Shown one piece after another: positions 49,438 to 62,037 of a stretch of 64,000 nt of DNA. The DNA is from Brassica napus (lineage: Eukaryota > Streptophyta > Magnoliopsida > Brassicales > Brassicaceae): contig NC_063450.1 of the NCBI RefSeq assembly GCF_020379485.1, positions 44,420,681 to 44,484,680 of the forward strand, read 5' to 3'. The notes below the pieces were generated by a model that saw only the letters and a program-made list of their open reading frames with translations, was not told the origin of the DNA and did no database searches. Made by a program: the position numbers and the translations under genes. The number at the start of each line of letters is the position of its first letter. Position 1 is the stretch's first letter.

Positions 49438-52400
49438 GACTTTGACCCAAGCTTTCTGCCTCCACAGTTTTTTTTTTCAGAGATCCTGCAAGACAGATTT
49501 GAAAACAAAACACAGTGTCTCCAATCAAAAGACTTTGTCATTTCTAGTACCAGACCACTCATCATGCATGAGGACTGATTATATTTTTTTTTAATTTGAG
49601 GTCAACTTATATACACAAACCATTTCTTTTATTTTGAATAATATTTTGATTATCAAATTTTTTTTTTGACATGTTTGTCGAAGTCTTGGTCTGGTTTGCT
49701 TGAGTGTACTCGGCTTGTTGGAACAAGGATGGGCAATGATCCACCTGTGGCTCTTGGATTGGATGTCCTCATCATACCCTTGTCCTTGAATTTTGTATAT
49801 GCATTTAGATGGACTGACTGACTACATTTGGTTTGCATGTTTGCAAGTTAAAGCGTTCAACAGCATAGTGGTTGAAACAACCATTAATTCTTTTGTCACT
49901 GGTGTTTAGTCTTGTTAAGTACTAAATAATTGAAACTAAATAATTTCAAAAGTAGGGAATTGGGATCAACTGCTGAAATGCTCCTCTTCCATAAGATATT
50001 GACAAGCCCCAGAACTAACATATACTGTTGATATTGGGACCCGGAGTTCATATACCTCTGGGCTCTGGCACTGCAATCATAGCTGAAAATGGAAACAAAA
50101 TACTTTACGAGGTACCAAAAAGGACGATCGCTGTTGTTCATTATCTTCCGAGCTGTCGATACACCTGATTCTCAACGTAATGCTTGGCAACAAGACCAGG
50201 GAGTTTGACTATGTTTTCTACATTTTGCTCCTAAACCGTTTCTGGTTATCTAATTTGGTGGTTAATAAGGTTGTTCTTCTGGTTCAATGGGAAAGGTTTA
50301 CCGAATTGAGGTTGATTAAGAACTGGACAAGAGTAATAAGGCCCAGCTGATTATGAGATAATGTTCTGCACATAATGAAAGTCAAATGATACCTGCAATC
50401 CGTATTAAATTTGATTTTAAAATATATAGATTTTTTTTTTTCTTTCTCCCAAAACAACACGATCTAAATATGTTTCCAGACATTAAACAGCCTTTCACTG
50501 ATTAATCGAAAGTATTGGCTACATTAGCAAATCGCAACTAACCAACTATGGTTCATGATTACTTCTTACAAACAAAAACTTAGTCTCTTCATACTAACTT
50601 TCTTATAAAGAGGCGTGTGTTTGTTTTTATTGGGTCAAATAATTTGCACAAGACGTGTTACAATGTATTAAGAACCTGCGATGAATATTCCACCCAGAGA
50701 TTGTATCATTTATCTAAATATAATTTCAGAGTTTATTTAAGTAATACAAAAACAATAACAAAGCAATAATGGCTTTTTGATGTCCCAGCTTTTATAATGT
50801 AGAAGATGCTCTCTTTAACAATTCTTATACACGAAGCATCACTTGTCTGTTGGTCGAATTCTAAATTAAATGAACCAAACTAATTTCCCACTTCAATTAT
50901 TTTTATAAATTCTTTATGGCATTAGTCCTTTTCGACGAGGGACCATCTTCCGTCTACCAACTTCTTCCACTAATCCTTCTCTAATCATCCTTTTAAATTA
51001 TATTAAGGTTATTACTAAGCTAAACCATGATCAACTAAACATAGCATCATCGTCGTTTCTCTAACAGCTAGCTATTTTTAATCAAGAAAGGTTATAGTAT
51101 ATTGACAGCTAAGCTAAATCCATGTAAGAGTTTTGTTTGTTTGTTATATCATGTAGTCAGCATATTCGATGGCATCTAATAGTAACACGACATGGTAAAT
51201 CGTAGTAGTTCAGCACCATTCACTTGGAATTATGATATCATTTCTAAATTTGGTATAACGGTGTTTGACTTTCTTAGTGATTTACAGCTTTTTCTTTTTA
51301 AAAATATTAGTTGTTTCGTGTCTCGTGATTTATATATAACAATACATTATATCAATAAATGATTTATCAAGAAAATATAAAGTGAAAGTCGGTGATTTAG
51401 GTGTTGTTTTTTTCAAAAGAGCTAATTGGTTACATATACATATGGAGATTGTATGTTTAACGTAGAAAACAAGCAAGATTGGTTATGAACTAATGGTTTA
51501 TATTCTAAGTTATTTAAATCGCATTTATGTTATATGAATTCCATATTTCCATAACATTGGATGATGATCTGGATTTTTGTTTCTCATTGCAGTATGAATG
51601 AATTCTTTTATCATAAAAGAATTTCCATATAGCAAGAGTTTACTAAAGTTATATTAACTTTGGATAGTGTTGATAAACATTTTTAAAGCTATCTAGATAA
51701 CGTTGATATTTAATGGCTTTATAAAAGGTTCTCCCATTTACAAATATATTCCACAGATATTTAACAAATTAGTATATAGTTTTAATCAGTAACTCAAACC
51801 TAACCACTAAACATGAATGCATTAATAACGGGAATTTAAAATTTTATCTTGCGAATAAAGCAATTGTGAGGATAAAATATATAAACAAAAAATAAAGTAA
51901 AAAAAATAAAACGAGTTAAAGAAAGAAAGAAATAAAATAAAATAAATTAATTGTGGAAAATAGAAGTCCAAAAAAAAAAAGGTTCTGTAGTGGAAATAAA
52001 TCCGAAAGGAGGGGGGCCATAGGTTTCTGCTGTCAAGTCGAAATCCAATCCGAATCGAATCGACTCGACTCACCATCTCCGCCATTCTCGTCTCTGTCAC
52101 CTCTCTCTCTCTCTCAATTCTGACAGTTTGATCTCAGATCCTCCGATCCGGCGCCGTTTCTCTGCTAACACTTCCCTCCCCCTCCCTCTCTCTCTCTCTC
52201 GCCGAGCGAGCGACTAAGGTAAAAGACCCCGAAAATAGCTTTAAAAACAACAGCTCACAAATCTCATCTCTATTCGTTTTCCATTTCTCATGATCTGTCG
52301 CCTAGTGTTGTTATCCCGATTTGAATTCCCGATCAAATGCGTGTATATGAATCGATCCCTATTCTCTTTCAGGAACGGATCTGATAATCAGCTCGAAACG

Positions 52401-52472
52401 CAGATCGCTTTTTTTCTTTTTTCTTTTCTGGTGTATGCCTCTCCCCATCGCAGAGAGATTTAGGTCACGGAT
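49438..52472. other. Long AT-rich spacer and LCBK1 promoter/leader
   Basis: About 2.6 kb without a supportable gene (49438-52080), then the LCBK1 leader. The leader has CT repeats (about 52100-52116 and 52186-52200) and a probable leader intron from about 52220 to 52373. Open frames at 49653-49838, 49896-50141 and 51822-52100 (minus) have no family features. Confidence 0.5.
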
Positions 52473-55400
52473 ATGCCGAAGAGCGGCGTGAATCGGAACC
52501 CTTCCTTAAGAGTATCCATCCCTCAGGCGCAACAGTCGCTCAGGCGTTTAGGTTTATGCTCTACTGGCGGAGCTGCTCAGCAGCAGTCGTCCCCCGTGGT
52601 GTTCCCCGAGAAGCGGAGCAAGAAGGCGAAGAAGATTAGCGGTAATGATGATCCGCAGGTGAAGAAACCGAAAGCAGCAGCTGATGAGCATCGGATTGAT
52701 ATTATCGGTGGAGCAGGAGGGGATGAGAAATCTGATTTGTTAGGTAGTCTTGTTTACGCCGGGAAGCTTGTGTTGGATAAGAGGAAGTCTGCTAGTGGGA
52801 AAGACGCGGCGACGGAGGTACAGCAGCCGTCTTCCGCTGACGTGTTTAACAAGAAAGCTGTTGATGCGAGGCTTACGAGTAAGGCTTTGGTTTGGGGTGG
52901 TTCTCACTTGCTGCAGCTTGACGATGTTGTTTCGGTAAAAAAATAAAAAAAAGAAGTTCATATCTCTTGTAGTTAGTATTTTAGCCTTGAAACAGAGAGA
53001 ACTAACTTTTTTTTTTTTTTTTTTTTTGGCAGTTGACGTACAATGTTGGTCTCAGGCATTTCACCGTGCATGCTTATCCGATTGGAAAGGGCTCTTGTGC
53101 TCTTTCTTGCTTCACGAAACCGAAGAGAAGCCGCAAAGATTTCCGTTTTATTGCACCTACTGTTGAAGAAGCGGTTCAATGGGTGGCTAGTTTTGCAGAT
53201 CAACAGTGTTTTATCAACTGTTTGCCACATCCTTTAGTCTCGAAGAAACAGGCTTCGTCTGAGTTGTTTTCGGTCCCCATCGATACTCCTCCTGAGTTGG
53301 TCTTCAGGTGTAAGAGTGCACCCAAAATGCTTATCATATTGAACCCTAGGTCAGGCCATGGACGATCCATCAAAGTTTTCCACGACGTAGTGGAGCCGAT
53401 TTTCAAGGTACCTCGTCCATCTTTTTTGTTTTATTTTGTGATGTCTTAGTCTACATCATCACATTATTTTACCATTTCCTTGGTACTAATAGAACAAAGG
53501 TTTTAAACGAAACTGTTTGTATCTTGTATGTGAATTTGTAAACTCTCACAGCTGGCCGGGATTAAGATGGAGGTCGTCAAAACAACTAAAGCAGGTCATG
53601 CGAGAGAGTTGGCTTCCACTGTCGACATTAGCTTATGCTCAGACGGTACGAATGCTTGGTCTATTACTGAATGATACGCTTTACACATTTCAGCTTCTAA
53701 TATGCGCATTTTATCTTAAATATCTACTATTACTTAATGAGATCTCAATAACTTTTTCAGGTATAATTTGTGTTGGAGGTGACGGAATCATCAATGAGGT
53801 GTGATAATTAGCTTTCCTAAACTTGCTGATTGATTTTCTATTTTCTGTAGGAGTCAAGTTCGAGAAGTATTTCATGCTATACCATACTTCTTTTTCTTAT
53901 GTGCTCTATTGCTTGCCCACTACGACCTCCTGGACCAATTTTTATATTGAAACGACCTTTATTGATTTGTTTCAGTGTGCTCAGACCACTTTGCAAGCAT
54001 GCTGAACTATTTTAAGAGGACTTTGAGTGTAGGGAATTACTTGCTCGAGTGAAACTCGTGAAAAAATTCACTGTTCATTTTTCTTTCGAAGTAGAACTCT
54101 TTAGATAGATTAATATGCATGAAAAATACAGCCTCTGATGCTAAACTATCCGACATTCTATTTACTTGGAATGAGCTCTCATCTCATGCTTTGCCCCTTT
54201 CCAATGTTGCAGGTTCTTAATGGTCTATTTACTCGAAGCAATCATAAAGAAAGGGTTACTATCCCAATTGGGATAGTACCTGCTGGATCGGATAACTCGT
54301 TAGTTTGGACTGTTCTTGGTGTTAGAGATCCTATTTCTGCAGCACTTGCTATTGTGAAGGTACTTTGAGATAACAACCTATTGGTCCCTGATGTGTCTTA
54401 TCCGGCCACCAACATTATTTAGCCTCCGCTTAATTTTTGTTATCTGAGCGCAAAGGATTTTTTTTTTTGGGTTTAGGGTGGCCTAACAGCTACTGATGTC
54501 TTTGCCGTTGAATGGATTCATACGGGTGTCATGCACTTTGGAATGACTGTCTCCTACTACGGTTTTGTTAGCGATGGTAAGTGTGAAGACCTGCGTGATT
54601 TATCTTGTAAGAGCTTCTGTTTGCTGTGAAGTATTCATTTTGTACATATCAGTACTTTCATGCATATAACATTCGTCGCCCTAACGTGCTATATCTTATA
54701 TTCCTGGGTTATAAACTGTGGTGTCATTATTTATTTGCAGTTTTGGAGCTCTCTGAGAAATACCAAAAACGTTTCGGTCCTATGCGTTACTTAGTTGCTG
54801 GATTCCTCAAGTTCATGTGTTTGCCAAAGTATAGCTATGAAGTGGAATATCTTCCGGCGCAAAAAGAGGAGGCAGAAGGGAAAACTGGACTTGAAAAGGA
54901 AGTTGTTGATGTGCAAGACCTTTATACGGATGTGATGAGGAGATCAAGCAGAGAAGGAATGCCTAGAGCCTCCAGTTTATCAAGTATTGACTCTATAATG
55001 ACCCCAAGCCTAGGCGAGCTAGACACATGTAGCAGCACACATGCCAGCAACGAGCCATCTGAGTATGTTCGTGGAATAGATCCTAAAATGAAACGCATGT
55101 CCTCTGGCAGAAGAGATGTCGGAGCTGAGCCAGAGGTTATTCATCCTCAAGGACAGTCAACAACCCCTAATTGGCCAAGGACAAGGTCAAAGACGAGAGG
55201 ATGGATGGGTTTAACATCCGTGCAGGATCCACCTCCTTCAACTCGATGTTCATGGGGAAACACTGGTGCTCACGACAGAGAAGATATTTCATCTACTGTA
55301 TCCGACCCGGGTCCAATATGGGATGCGGGACCCAAATGGGACAGTGAACCGTCTGCTTGGGATGTTGAAAACCCGATCGAGCTGCCAGGTCCTCCTGAGG

Positions 55401-55907
55401 ATATAGAAACAGGACTGAGGAGGCAAACCATCACACCAATATACGAAGATAAATGGGTTGCTAGAAAAGGACATTTCCTCGGCATCATGGTCTGTAACCA
55501 TGCTTGTCGGACTGTGCAGAGCTCTCAAGTGGTAGCTCCCAACTCAGAGCATGACGATGGTACAATGGACATGATCCTGGTTCATGGGTGTGGAAGACTG
55601 AGGTTGCTGAGGTTTTTTATCCTTCTGCAAACCGGTCGACACCTTTCTCTTCCGTATGTCGAGTGTGTAAAGGTAATTGTTTTTCTTCCCTATGGTTTTC
55701 GAAAAAAAAATGCTAAAGTATAGACTAAAGAGTGTGGTTGATCAAAAAATGAATCAGGTGAAGTCGGTGAAGGTAAAGGCGGGGAAACAGACGCATGACA
55801 GTTGTGGTATAGACGGAGAGCTGTTTGCATTGAACGGAGAAGTGATATCGACGATGCTACCGGAACAGTGCAGACTGATCGGTAATGCTCCTGAACGACA
55901 TTCATAG
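52473..55907 (+). CDS. LCBK1: Sphingoid long-chain base kinase LCBK1
   Basis: Phosphorylates sphingoid bases (phytosphingosine, sphinganine) to LCB-1-phosphates, membrane-associated signalling lipids in stress and cell-death responses. Exons 52473-52934, 53033-53407, 53552-53645, 53761-53798, 54213-54359, 54477-54576, 54741-55672 and 55758-55907 give 765 residues (about 763 in Arabidopsis). The N-terminus is basic and disordered. A PH-like region (about 140-220) precedes the diacylglycerol-kinase catalytic core: KMLIILNPRSGHG from about 252, the nucleotide-binding GGDGIINEV near 316-324, then PIGIVPAGSDNSLVWTVLG. Exon 7 carries a long disordered insert followed by the C-terminal lobe (GHFLGIMVCNHACR; DDGTMDMILVHGCGR). 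The final exon has the typical DGEL motif. All key motifs are intact. Confidence 0.95.
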
Positions 55908-56972
55908 TTAAATTAAATCTCATCAGAGTTATATGTGGATGGAGGGAGAGAAGAGAGAGAGTTTGGGTGTTTATATATATATCTGGAATTCTTTTTGGGA
56001 TTTTGTTCTGGTTCGGCGTCGATAGCTATGCGGTAAGAGAAATAATGACACACTGTTGTGATCACAATCCTTCCTTGAGTTCCCTAAAACACTGAACCCT
56101 TTGTATATTCTTTTGCTCTTTTTTTTTTTGGTTTCATGTGTGTGTTTGAGTTATATATATATGTACACTATATAATGTGTTTTCCGACAATAATTTGTTT
56201 GTGTGTTTCCTATGTTTTCGTGTGAATTCGTTAACTCGCATAGGTTTGTTATGGAGTTCCAGTGGTTTGGTTTAAATATTACTTTGGGTTCTATGTAGAT
56301 GATTTTAAAAAGATTCGTAAAGTTTGGACACAACAACATATGCACAAGTGTAATTGTTTTAACTTCCCTATGCCTGTGTTTCAAAAATAAAAAAATAAAA
56401 AACTTCCCTATGCCTTATTTAAACATATACATGGAAGCGATCTCATATGTGGGCATGTGTACGCCACACTTGGCTTACAGAGGTAGATAGATGACGATAA
56501 TAAAGTATTGGAAGATATTTTAAGTTACAGATAGATAGATAGATTCTGTATGTCTGACTCGAAACTCAAAAAGCACACACTTGGGAGCCGCACGTTCGTC
56601 ATCCCGTGTCTCCCTCCTCCTCGTGTTGGTTCTTTGCTCCTTTCCTTTTCACCACTTAGCATTCATTCTTATCCTTAGTTCATTTCATACACACGTTCGT
56701 TTTTTTGTTTGTCTTCATATTTGATTGCCACGTCGTCCTTCGGAGTTCAGATCATACTCAAATAGCATCCAATTAAATGCATATGTATTGGCATCAAAAA
56801 CGAATCGGGTGTTGTACAATTTTGTACCAAACATCACACTCTTTGATTTAAAATATTGCAAACTTATTTCAGGTTTCGGCATGTAACAGTAAATCATCTT
56901 TTTTTTTTTTTTTTTTTTAATTTACTACGAACGGTAAAAGAAGATATTAATTGTTTATCTCCTCTCGGACTC
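55908..56972. other. Intergenic region downstream of LCBK1
   Basis: LCBK1 3' UTR, AT-rich sequence with TA runs near 55970 and 56150, and the former FTRA1 promoter (TTT-rich at 56900-56920). No exon seen. Confidence 0.5.
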
Positions 56973-57398
56973 AGATGAGTGAGTAAGCTCCGTCACTCTG
57001 TCACCGGCGTTCACTGCCGCCGTTCTCCTCCAGTCATCTCACGACTCCCTCTCCGTTTCCGCCACTCCTGCTTATACTACGAAACCCATGGCTCTCAAAT
57101 CTTGCATCGTCTCACAGCCTCTCTCGCTCATCTCCTCTCGATCTCGCATCAAACGCGCGAGCTCAAGAAATACTTGTACGATGAAGATTCGTTGCGACGT
57201 AGCTGTAAAAACCGCGTACCGGAGGTTGATTTGGAAGGTACACTACACTGAAAGATTACATCACCGTGTGGAAAGGGAAACGAATATCAGCTAATCTTCC
57301 TTATAAAGTTGAGTATATTTATAGAGATTGAAGGTCGTGGTCTTGTCAAGTTCGTCGCTCATCTCAAAGATGACGAGTTTGAGTTCATCGATCCGTGA
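56973..57398 (+). pseudogene. FTRA1: Decayed FTRA1 (ferredoxin-thioredoxin reductase variable subunit)
   Basis: The intact protein is the plastid-imported variable chain of ferredoxin:thioredoxin reductase, which passes photosynthetic reducing power to thioredoxins. A transit-peptide-like stretch is visible in one frame (MALKSCIVSQPLSLISSRSR at 57088). Mature-protein blocks then appear in changing frames: VPEVDLEGTLH (to 57249), KDYITVWKGKRISANLPYKV (from 57251), then IEGRGLVKFVAHLKDDEFEF (57327-57386), closed by IDP and the natural stop at 57396-57398. About ten bases seem to be missing after LEGTLH, and the frame shifts again near 57320. The reading is not continuous, so the copy is inactive. 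Position after LCBK1 matches Arabidopsis. Confidence 0.85.
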
Positions 57399-57690
57399 TG
57401 ATGAGAAACATAAGGCTAATTATTTTTTTCTCTTGTGTTCATGAAACCTGGGAATGGAGTATACTTAGTGACTGATTTGTTTGTACTGAGATGTATGTAT
57501 ACTCTGTTAGAAATCACAATAAGCTCTTAACCCACATTTGTTAATTAATATTGATTCATCATCCTTGGTTCTTAAGTGGTATGGTATTCAAGATGCGGTT
57601 TGCGACTAACTAGCATCATTGAAATATTGCAAAGGTTGGATCTTGATCAGGATGGCAAGGGTGATTCAGGGTTTAGGATCACTATGATTC

Positions 57691-57693
57691 TTA
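57691..57693 (+). repeat. Candidate 3-bp target duplication (left) of the CACTA element
   Basis: TTA directly precedes CACTACAAGAAAA. CACTA elements make 3-bp duplications; the right copy is outside the window. Confidence 0.4.
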
Positions 57694-57714
57694 CACTACA
57701 AGAAAACAGCGATA

Positions 57715-58030
57715 TTCTGACGGACATTCCGACGGAAAATGAAATCCTCGGAATATACCGAGGAATTTCCGAGGAAATTCCGAGGAAACACAAAATTGGG
57801 TTTCCTCGGAATTTCCTCGGAATATACCGACGGAATTCCGAGGAAACTACAGTCCGTCGGAATATTCCGAGGAAATTCCGAGGAAAACTGTGTTCCTCGG
57901 AAAAAACCGATGAATTCCGAGGAAATATTATAGCCGTTGGAGAGCCGTTGGGGGATTTTACAAAATTCCGAGGAAATTCCGACGAACTAGTTTTGTCCGT
58001 CGGAATTCCGTCGGAATTTCCTCGGTATGT
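57715..58030. repeat. Subterminal CCGAGGAA/TTCCTCGG repeat cluster of the CACTA element
   Basis: Eight copies of CCGAGGAA and five of CCTCGG in the other orientation, mixed with TTCCGACGG/CCGTCGGAA variants. Adjacent inverse copies can pair into hairpins. Similar clusters bind TNPA-like proteins in En/Spm; that binding is inferred here. An open frame through this block (57576-58133) is an artefact of the repeat. Confidence 0.85.
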
Positions 58031-58138
58031 CGGCAGGATTAAAACTATAAATACAAGCACTCCTCTTCCTCTTCATTCACTTCATATCTTCATCCTCCCT
58101 CTTACTCTATTTACACACGAATTTGATTCATAAAAAAT

Positions 58139-61100
58139 ATGTCTTCTTCAAATTATTTTCGTTCTTGGATCGATCGACCTCATTTGGATCCGAACACGAG
58201 ATTGCTTACGGAAGAATACCAACGAGGTATAACTGAATTCATGGGGTTAGTTCACCGACAACCGGAAGCAAAAACAGGTATGTTAAGATGTCCTTGCTCT
58301 AATTGTAAAAATAGAAAGGTTATTAAAGAGTGGGATGTTTGGACTCATCTATATTTGAGTGGGTTTACACGAAGTTACAAAATTTGGTATCATCATGGGG
58401 AAACTGATTATGAACATGGTAGTACTAGTGAACCTCAGCCAGCGGTTAGATTAGAAGAACCAATTAGAACGGATGTAGATTATGGTGTAGGTACTGAGCA
58501 GATGGTAAATGATCATTTTAGAGGGGAAGATTTACCCAATGCAGAAGCTAGGAGATTTTATGATATGTTGGATGCTGGAAAGCAACCATTGTACGAAGGT
58601 TGCAGAGATGGTCATTCAGCTTTATCATCTGCTACAAGATTGATGGGCATTAAAACAGATTATAATTTGGCTGAAGACTGTGTGGATGCGATTGCTGATT
58701 TTGTAAAAGGTATTCTACCCGAGGATAATGTAGCTCCTGGTTCATACTACGAGGTTCAGAAACTCGTAGCTGGTCTTGGTTTATCGTATCAGGTAATAGA
58801 TGTATGCAGCGACAACTGCATGATTTATTGGAGGGTGGATGAACAGCGGGTTACATGCAAATTTTGTGGAAAGCCTCGTTATAAAGATACAATTGGAAGA
58901 GTTCCAGTGCCATATAAAAGGATGTGGTATTTACCTTTGACGGAAAGGTTGCAGAGGTTGTATCTGTCTGAACGCACAGCGCAACCAATGAGATGGCATG
59001 CGGAGCACTCAACAGATGGTGAGATCAGACATCCTTCAGATGCAAAAGCGTGGAAGCATTTCCAATCAAAGTATCCCGACTTTGCGTATGAGAGAAGAAA
59101 TGTCTACCTTGGATTATGTACTGATGGTTTCAGTCCGTTTGGCAAGAGTGGAAGACAGTATTCTCTATGGCCCGTCATTCTTACACCATACAACCTCCCC
59201 CCAAACTTGTGCTTGCGACGAGAGTTTTTGTTTCTCTCGATTCTCGTTCCCGGACCAGAGCATCCTAAGAGATCACTTGATGTGTTTCTTCAGCCACTAA
59301 TATATGAGTTGCAACAACTATGGGCTCAAGGTGCTGAAACATACGATGTTTCGTGTAAAGAAAACTTTCAAATGCGGGCAGTACTAATGTGGACAATAAG
59401 TGATTTTCCAGCATATGGTATGTTGTCTGGATGGACAACGCATGGAAGGCTATCATGTCCATATTGTCAAGATAACACTGATGCTTTCCAACTAAAGCAC
59501 GGAAGGAAAACGTGTTGGTTTGACTGTCACAGGAGATTCCTACCACCTGATCATCCATATCGTAGGAGTAGGAATTTGTTTACGAAGAACAAGAGGGTGT
59601 TTGACAGTCCACCTCCGGAAATTTGTGGGAAAGATTTGAAGATACAACTAAGAGATTTTGGTGCAGAAAGGACGCCAGAAGTCGGTGGACATGAGCGTTT
59701 TCCGGTAGATGCTGTTGGAGAACTACATAACTGGCACAAAAAAAGTATTTTCTGGGATCTGCCATACTGGGAGGATCATCTGCTAAGGCATAATTTAGAT
59801 GTCATGCATATTGAGAAGAACTTTTTTGACAATCTCATGAACACGATCCTTAATGTTCAAGGTAAAACAAAGGATAATTTGAAGTCAAGACTGGATTTAG
59901 TCGATATATGTGCTCGTTCAGAACTTCATGTTGATGAGAATGGTAGGGCTCCTTTTCCCATATACCGACTTGATGCAGCGGGAAAAGATGCGTTCTTTGA
60001 TTGGATTTCAAACGATGTGGAATTTCCAGACGGTTACGCATCAAATTTGCGTAACTGTATCGACAGAAAGGAAGGAAAGTTTACTGGCTTGAAAAGCCAC
60101 GATTGCCATGTAATGATGCAGCGCCTCCTTCCGTTCGCCTTCAAGGAAATATTACCACGAAATGTTCATGAAGCAATTGCAGGGATAAGTGGTTTCTTCC
60201 GCGATTTATGCACGAGATCAGTGACTCTTGAAGGTATTGAAAATTTGAAGACTAACATAGCCGTGATTCAGTGCAACCTTGAGAAGATATTTCCTCCCTC
60301 ATTTTTTGATGTTATGGAGCATCTTGTTATTCACCTGGCAAGAGAATTGGAACTTGGTGGTCCTGTGCAGTATAGATGGATGTATCTGTATGAGCGGTAT
60401 ATGTTCCATTTGAAGAAGATGGTGAAAAATTTAAGTAGGGTGGAAGGTTCTATAGTCGCACAGATGATCAATGAAGAAACTTCAAACTTTGCCGAGTACT
60501 ACTTTCCAGCAGAAGTTCAGACCAAAAACAGAAGACCTGCTCGGCATGATGATAGAGGCGAACGGGCAACATATCATGTTACGGTTCCAGACATTTTCAC
60601 AGACGTTGGACGACTTAGCGGAAAACCAAAGGACCGTCGACTTACTGAGCAGGAGCGCAGTCATTTGCAAACATATTTGCTCACCAACTGCGAAGACGTT
60701 CTTCAATATGAGAGGTAAATAAATGAGCTTACAAATTTTTATTTTAACAAGTTGAAATTTAAATCTTAATTAATTACATTATTGTCATCATATACAGGAT
60801 TTTCATGGCAGAAAAGCGGTTCGAGTATAGATACGCCACAGAGGACGAACTAGAAGAAATGAAGCAGAGAGAATTTACTGGATGGATGTTTACTTATGTG
60901 AGTGCTTTAAACAAATTAAAATATATTTTATCACATATTTATACTAATTCACATTTATTGATATAATATATATATATGTGCTATTAATAGGTGTCTGCTG
61001 GTTTGGCCAGAGGTGAAACATTTGACGATTGGATACGTGAGATGGTCGTTGGACCAAACTTTGTTGTGAAGTCATATCCGAGATTTTGTACTCGAGGATA

Positions 61101-61756
61101 TGCATTCACAACTCAGAAGAGGAGACGTTCGAGTACGACTTATGATGCTGGCGTTTGTTCTGCATCAGGAGATGATGTATACTACGGACACATACATGAG
61201 ATTTTGGAAATCAAGTATTTGGGCATGGTTGGATTGCGCTGTACTGTTTTCTATTGTGATTGGCACGACAACACCCCAGATCGAGGTGTGAGAACAGATG
61301 CATTTGGTGTTACATCAGTAAATTCGAGGCGAAAGCTGCAATATTATGATCCTTTCATTCTTGCTTCCCAGGCCGATCAGGTAATTAAATGTTAATTATT
61401 CAGAATGATTCATCATCATGTGTATTAATTTATAATTTTTCTAAATGTTACAGGTTTGTTATATCAAGTACCCCCGGGTAAGGAACAGAGATGATCCATG
61501 GGTTACTGTTACAAGACTCAACCCGAGAGGCCGAGTTCAGGGAAGTTCTGAGCTGGAAGACCCACTACAACCAAGCACATCCGGCAACTGTAGTGCAGCA
61601 GAAGATTTAGCTGGAGTTGGCCTTGTAGTCGATTTAACCGACTTTGGAGAGGAAGCCGTCGTTCACGTAGAGGATGAACCAGTAATTGGAGAGTTTCACC
61701 AAGATCCAGATTCAGATTCATCTGGTGATGATGACTCGGAAACAGACTACCATTGA
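58139..61756 (+). CDS. TNP2-type CACTA transposase (with DUF4218 and DUF4216 regions)
   Basis: Transposase of the CACTA element. Exons 58139-60714, 60798-60897, 60991-61380 and 61454-61756 join in frame to 1122 residues with GT-AG borders. The N-terminal transposase-associated domain (DRPHLDPNTRLLTEEYQRGI, then CPCSNCKN with a C-x-C-x2-C pattern) spans about 10-85. The TNP2 catalytic region runs about 200-640 (DGFSPFGKSGRQYSLWPVIL; FPAYGMLSGWTTHG). The DUF4218 region (about 650-790) includes LKSHDCHVMMQRLLPFAF. The DUF4216-like region in exon 3 includes FYCDWHD. The C-terminus is acidic. No stop or frameshift interrupts the frame, so the enzyme may be active. The start is the ATG after the subterminal repeats. 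Confidence 0.92.
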
Positions 61757-62037
61757 ACTTATTTTTTTTTTTTTTTAAGAAATACCGAGGAAATTCCGAG
61801 GAACACTTGATATAACCTCTTTCCTTGGATAATAGTTATTTGGTTTATCTAGCAAGGCAAAGCTGAATACGAATTAAAAGCTACACAAAACACAACCAAA
61901 TAAAACAAAGAAACCATGTAAAAGAAATACGAACTCATAATTAAGAAACCTAAAAAAAAACTCAGTTCAAAATTAACAGAAAATAAGACCATAAAACGTT
62001 AGAATAGAAAAGAAAATAAAATAGCCGGTGATAGCTC
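61757..62037. other. Spacer between the transposase and the antisense gene
   Basis: A T-run at about 61762-61777, then two copies of CCGAGGAA at 61785-61803 in the same style as the left subterminal repeats, followed by A-rich sequence. Confidence 0.5.

Noticed and set aside
57576..58133. 185-residue frame before the CACTA transposase
   Set aside because: It is a translation of the CCGAGGAA subterminal repeats (RNFLGIYRRN-like peptides) and overlaps the terminus.
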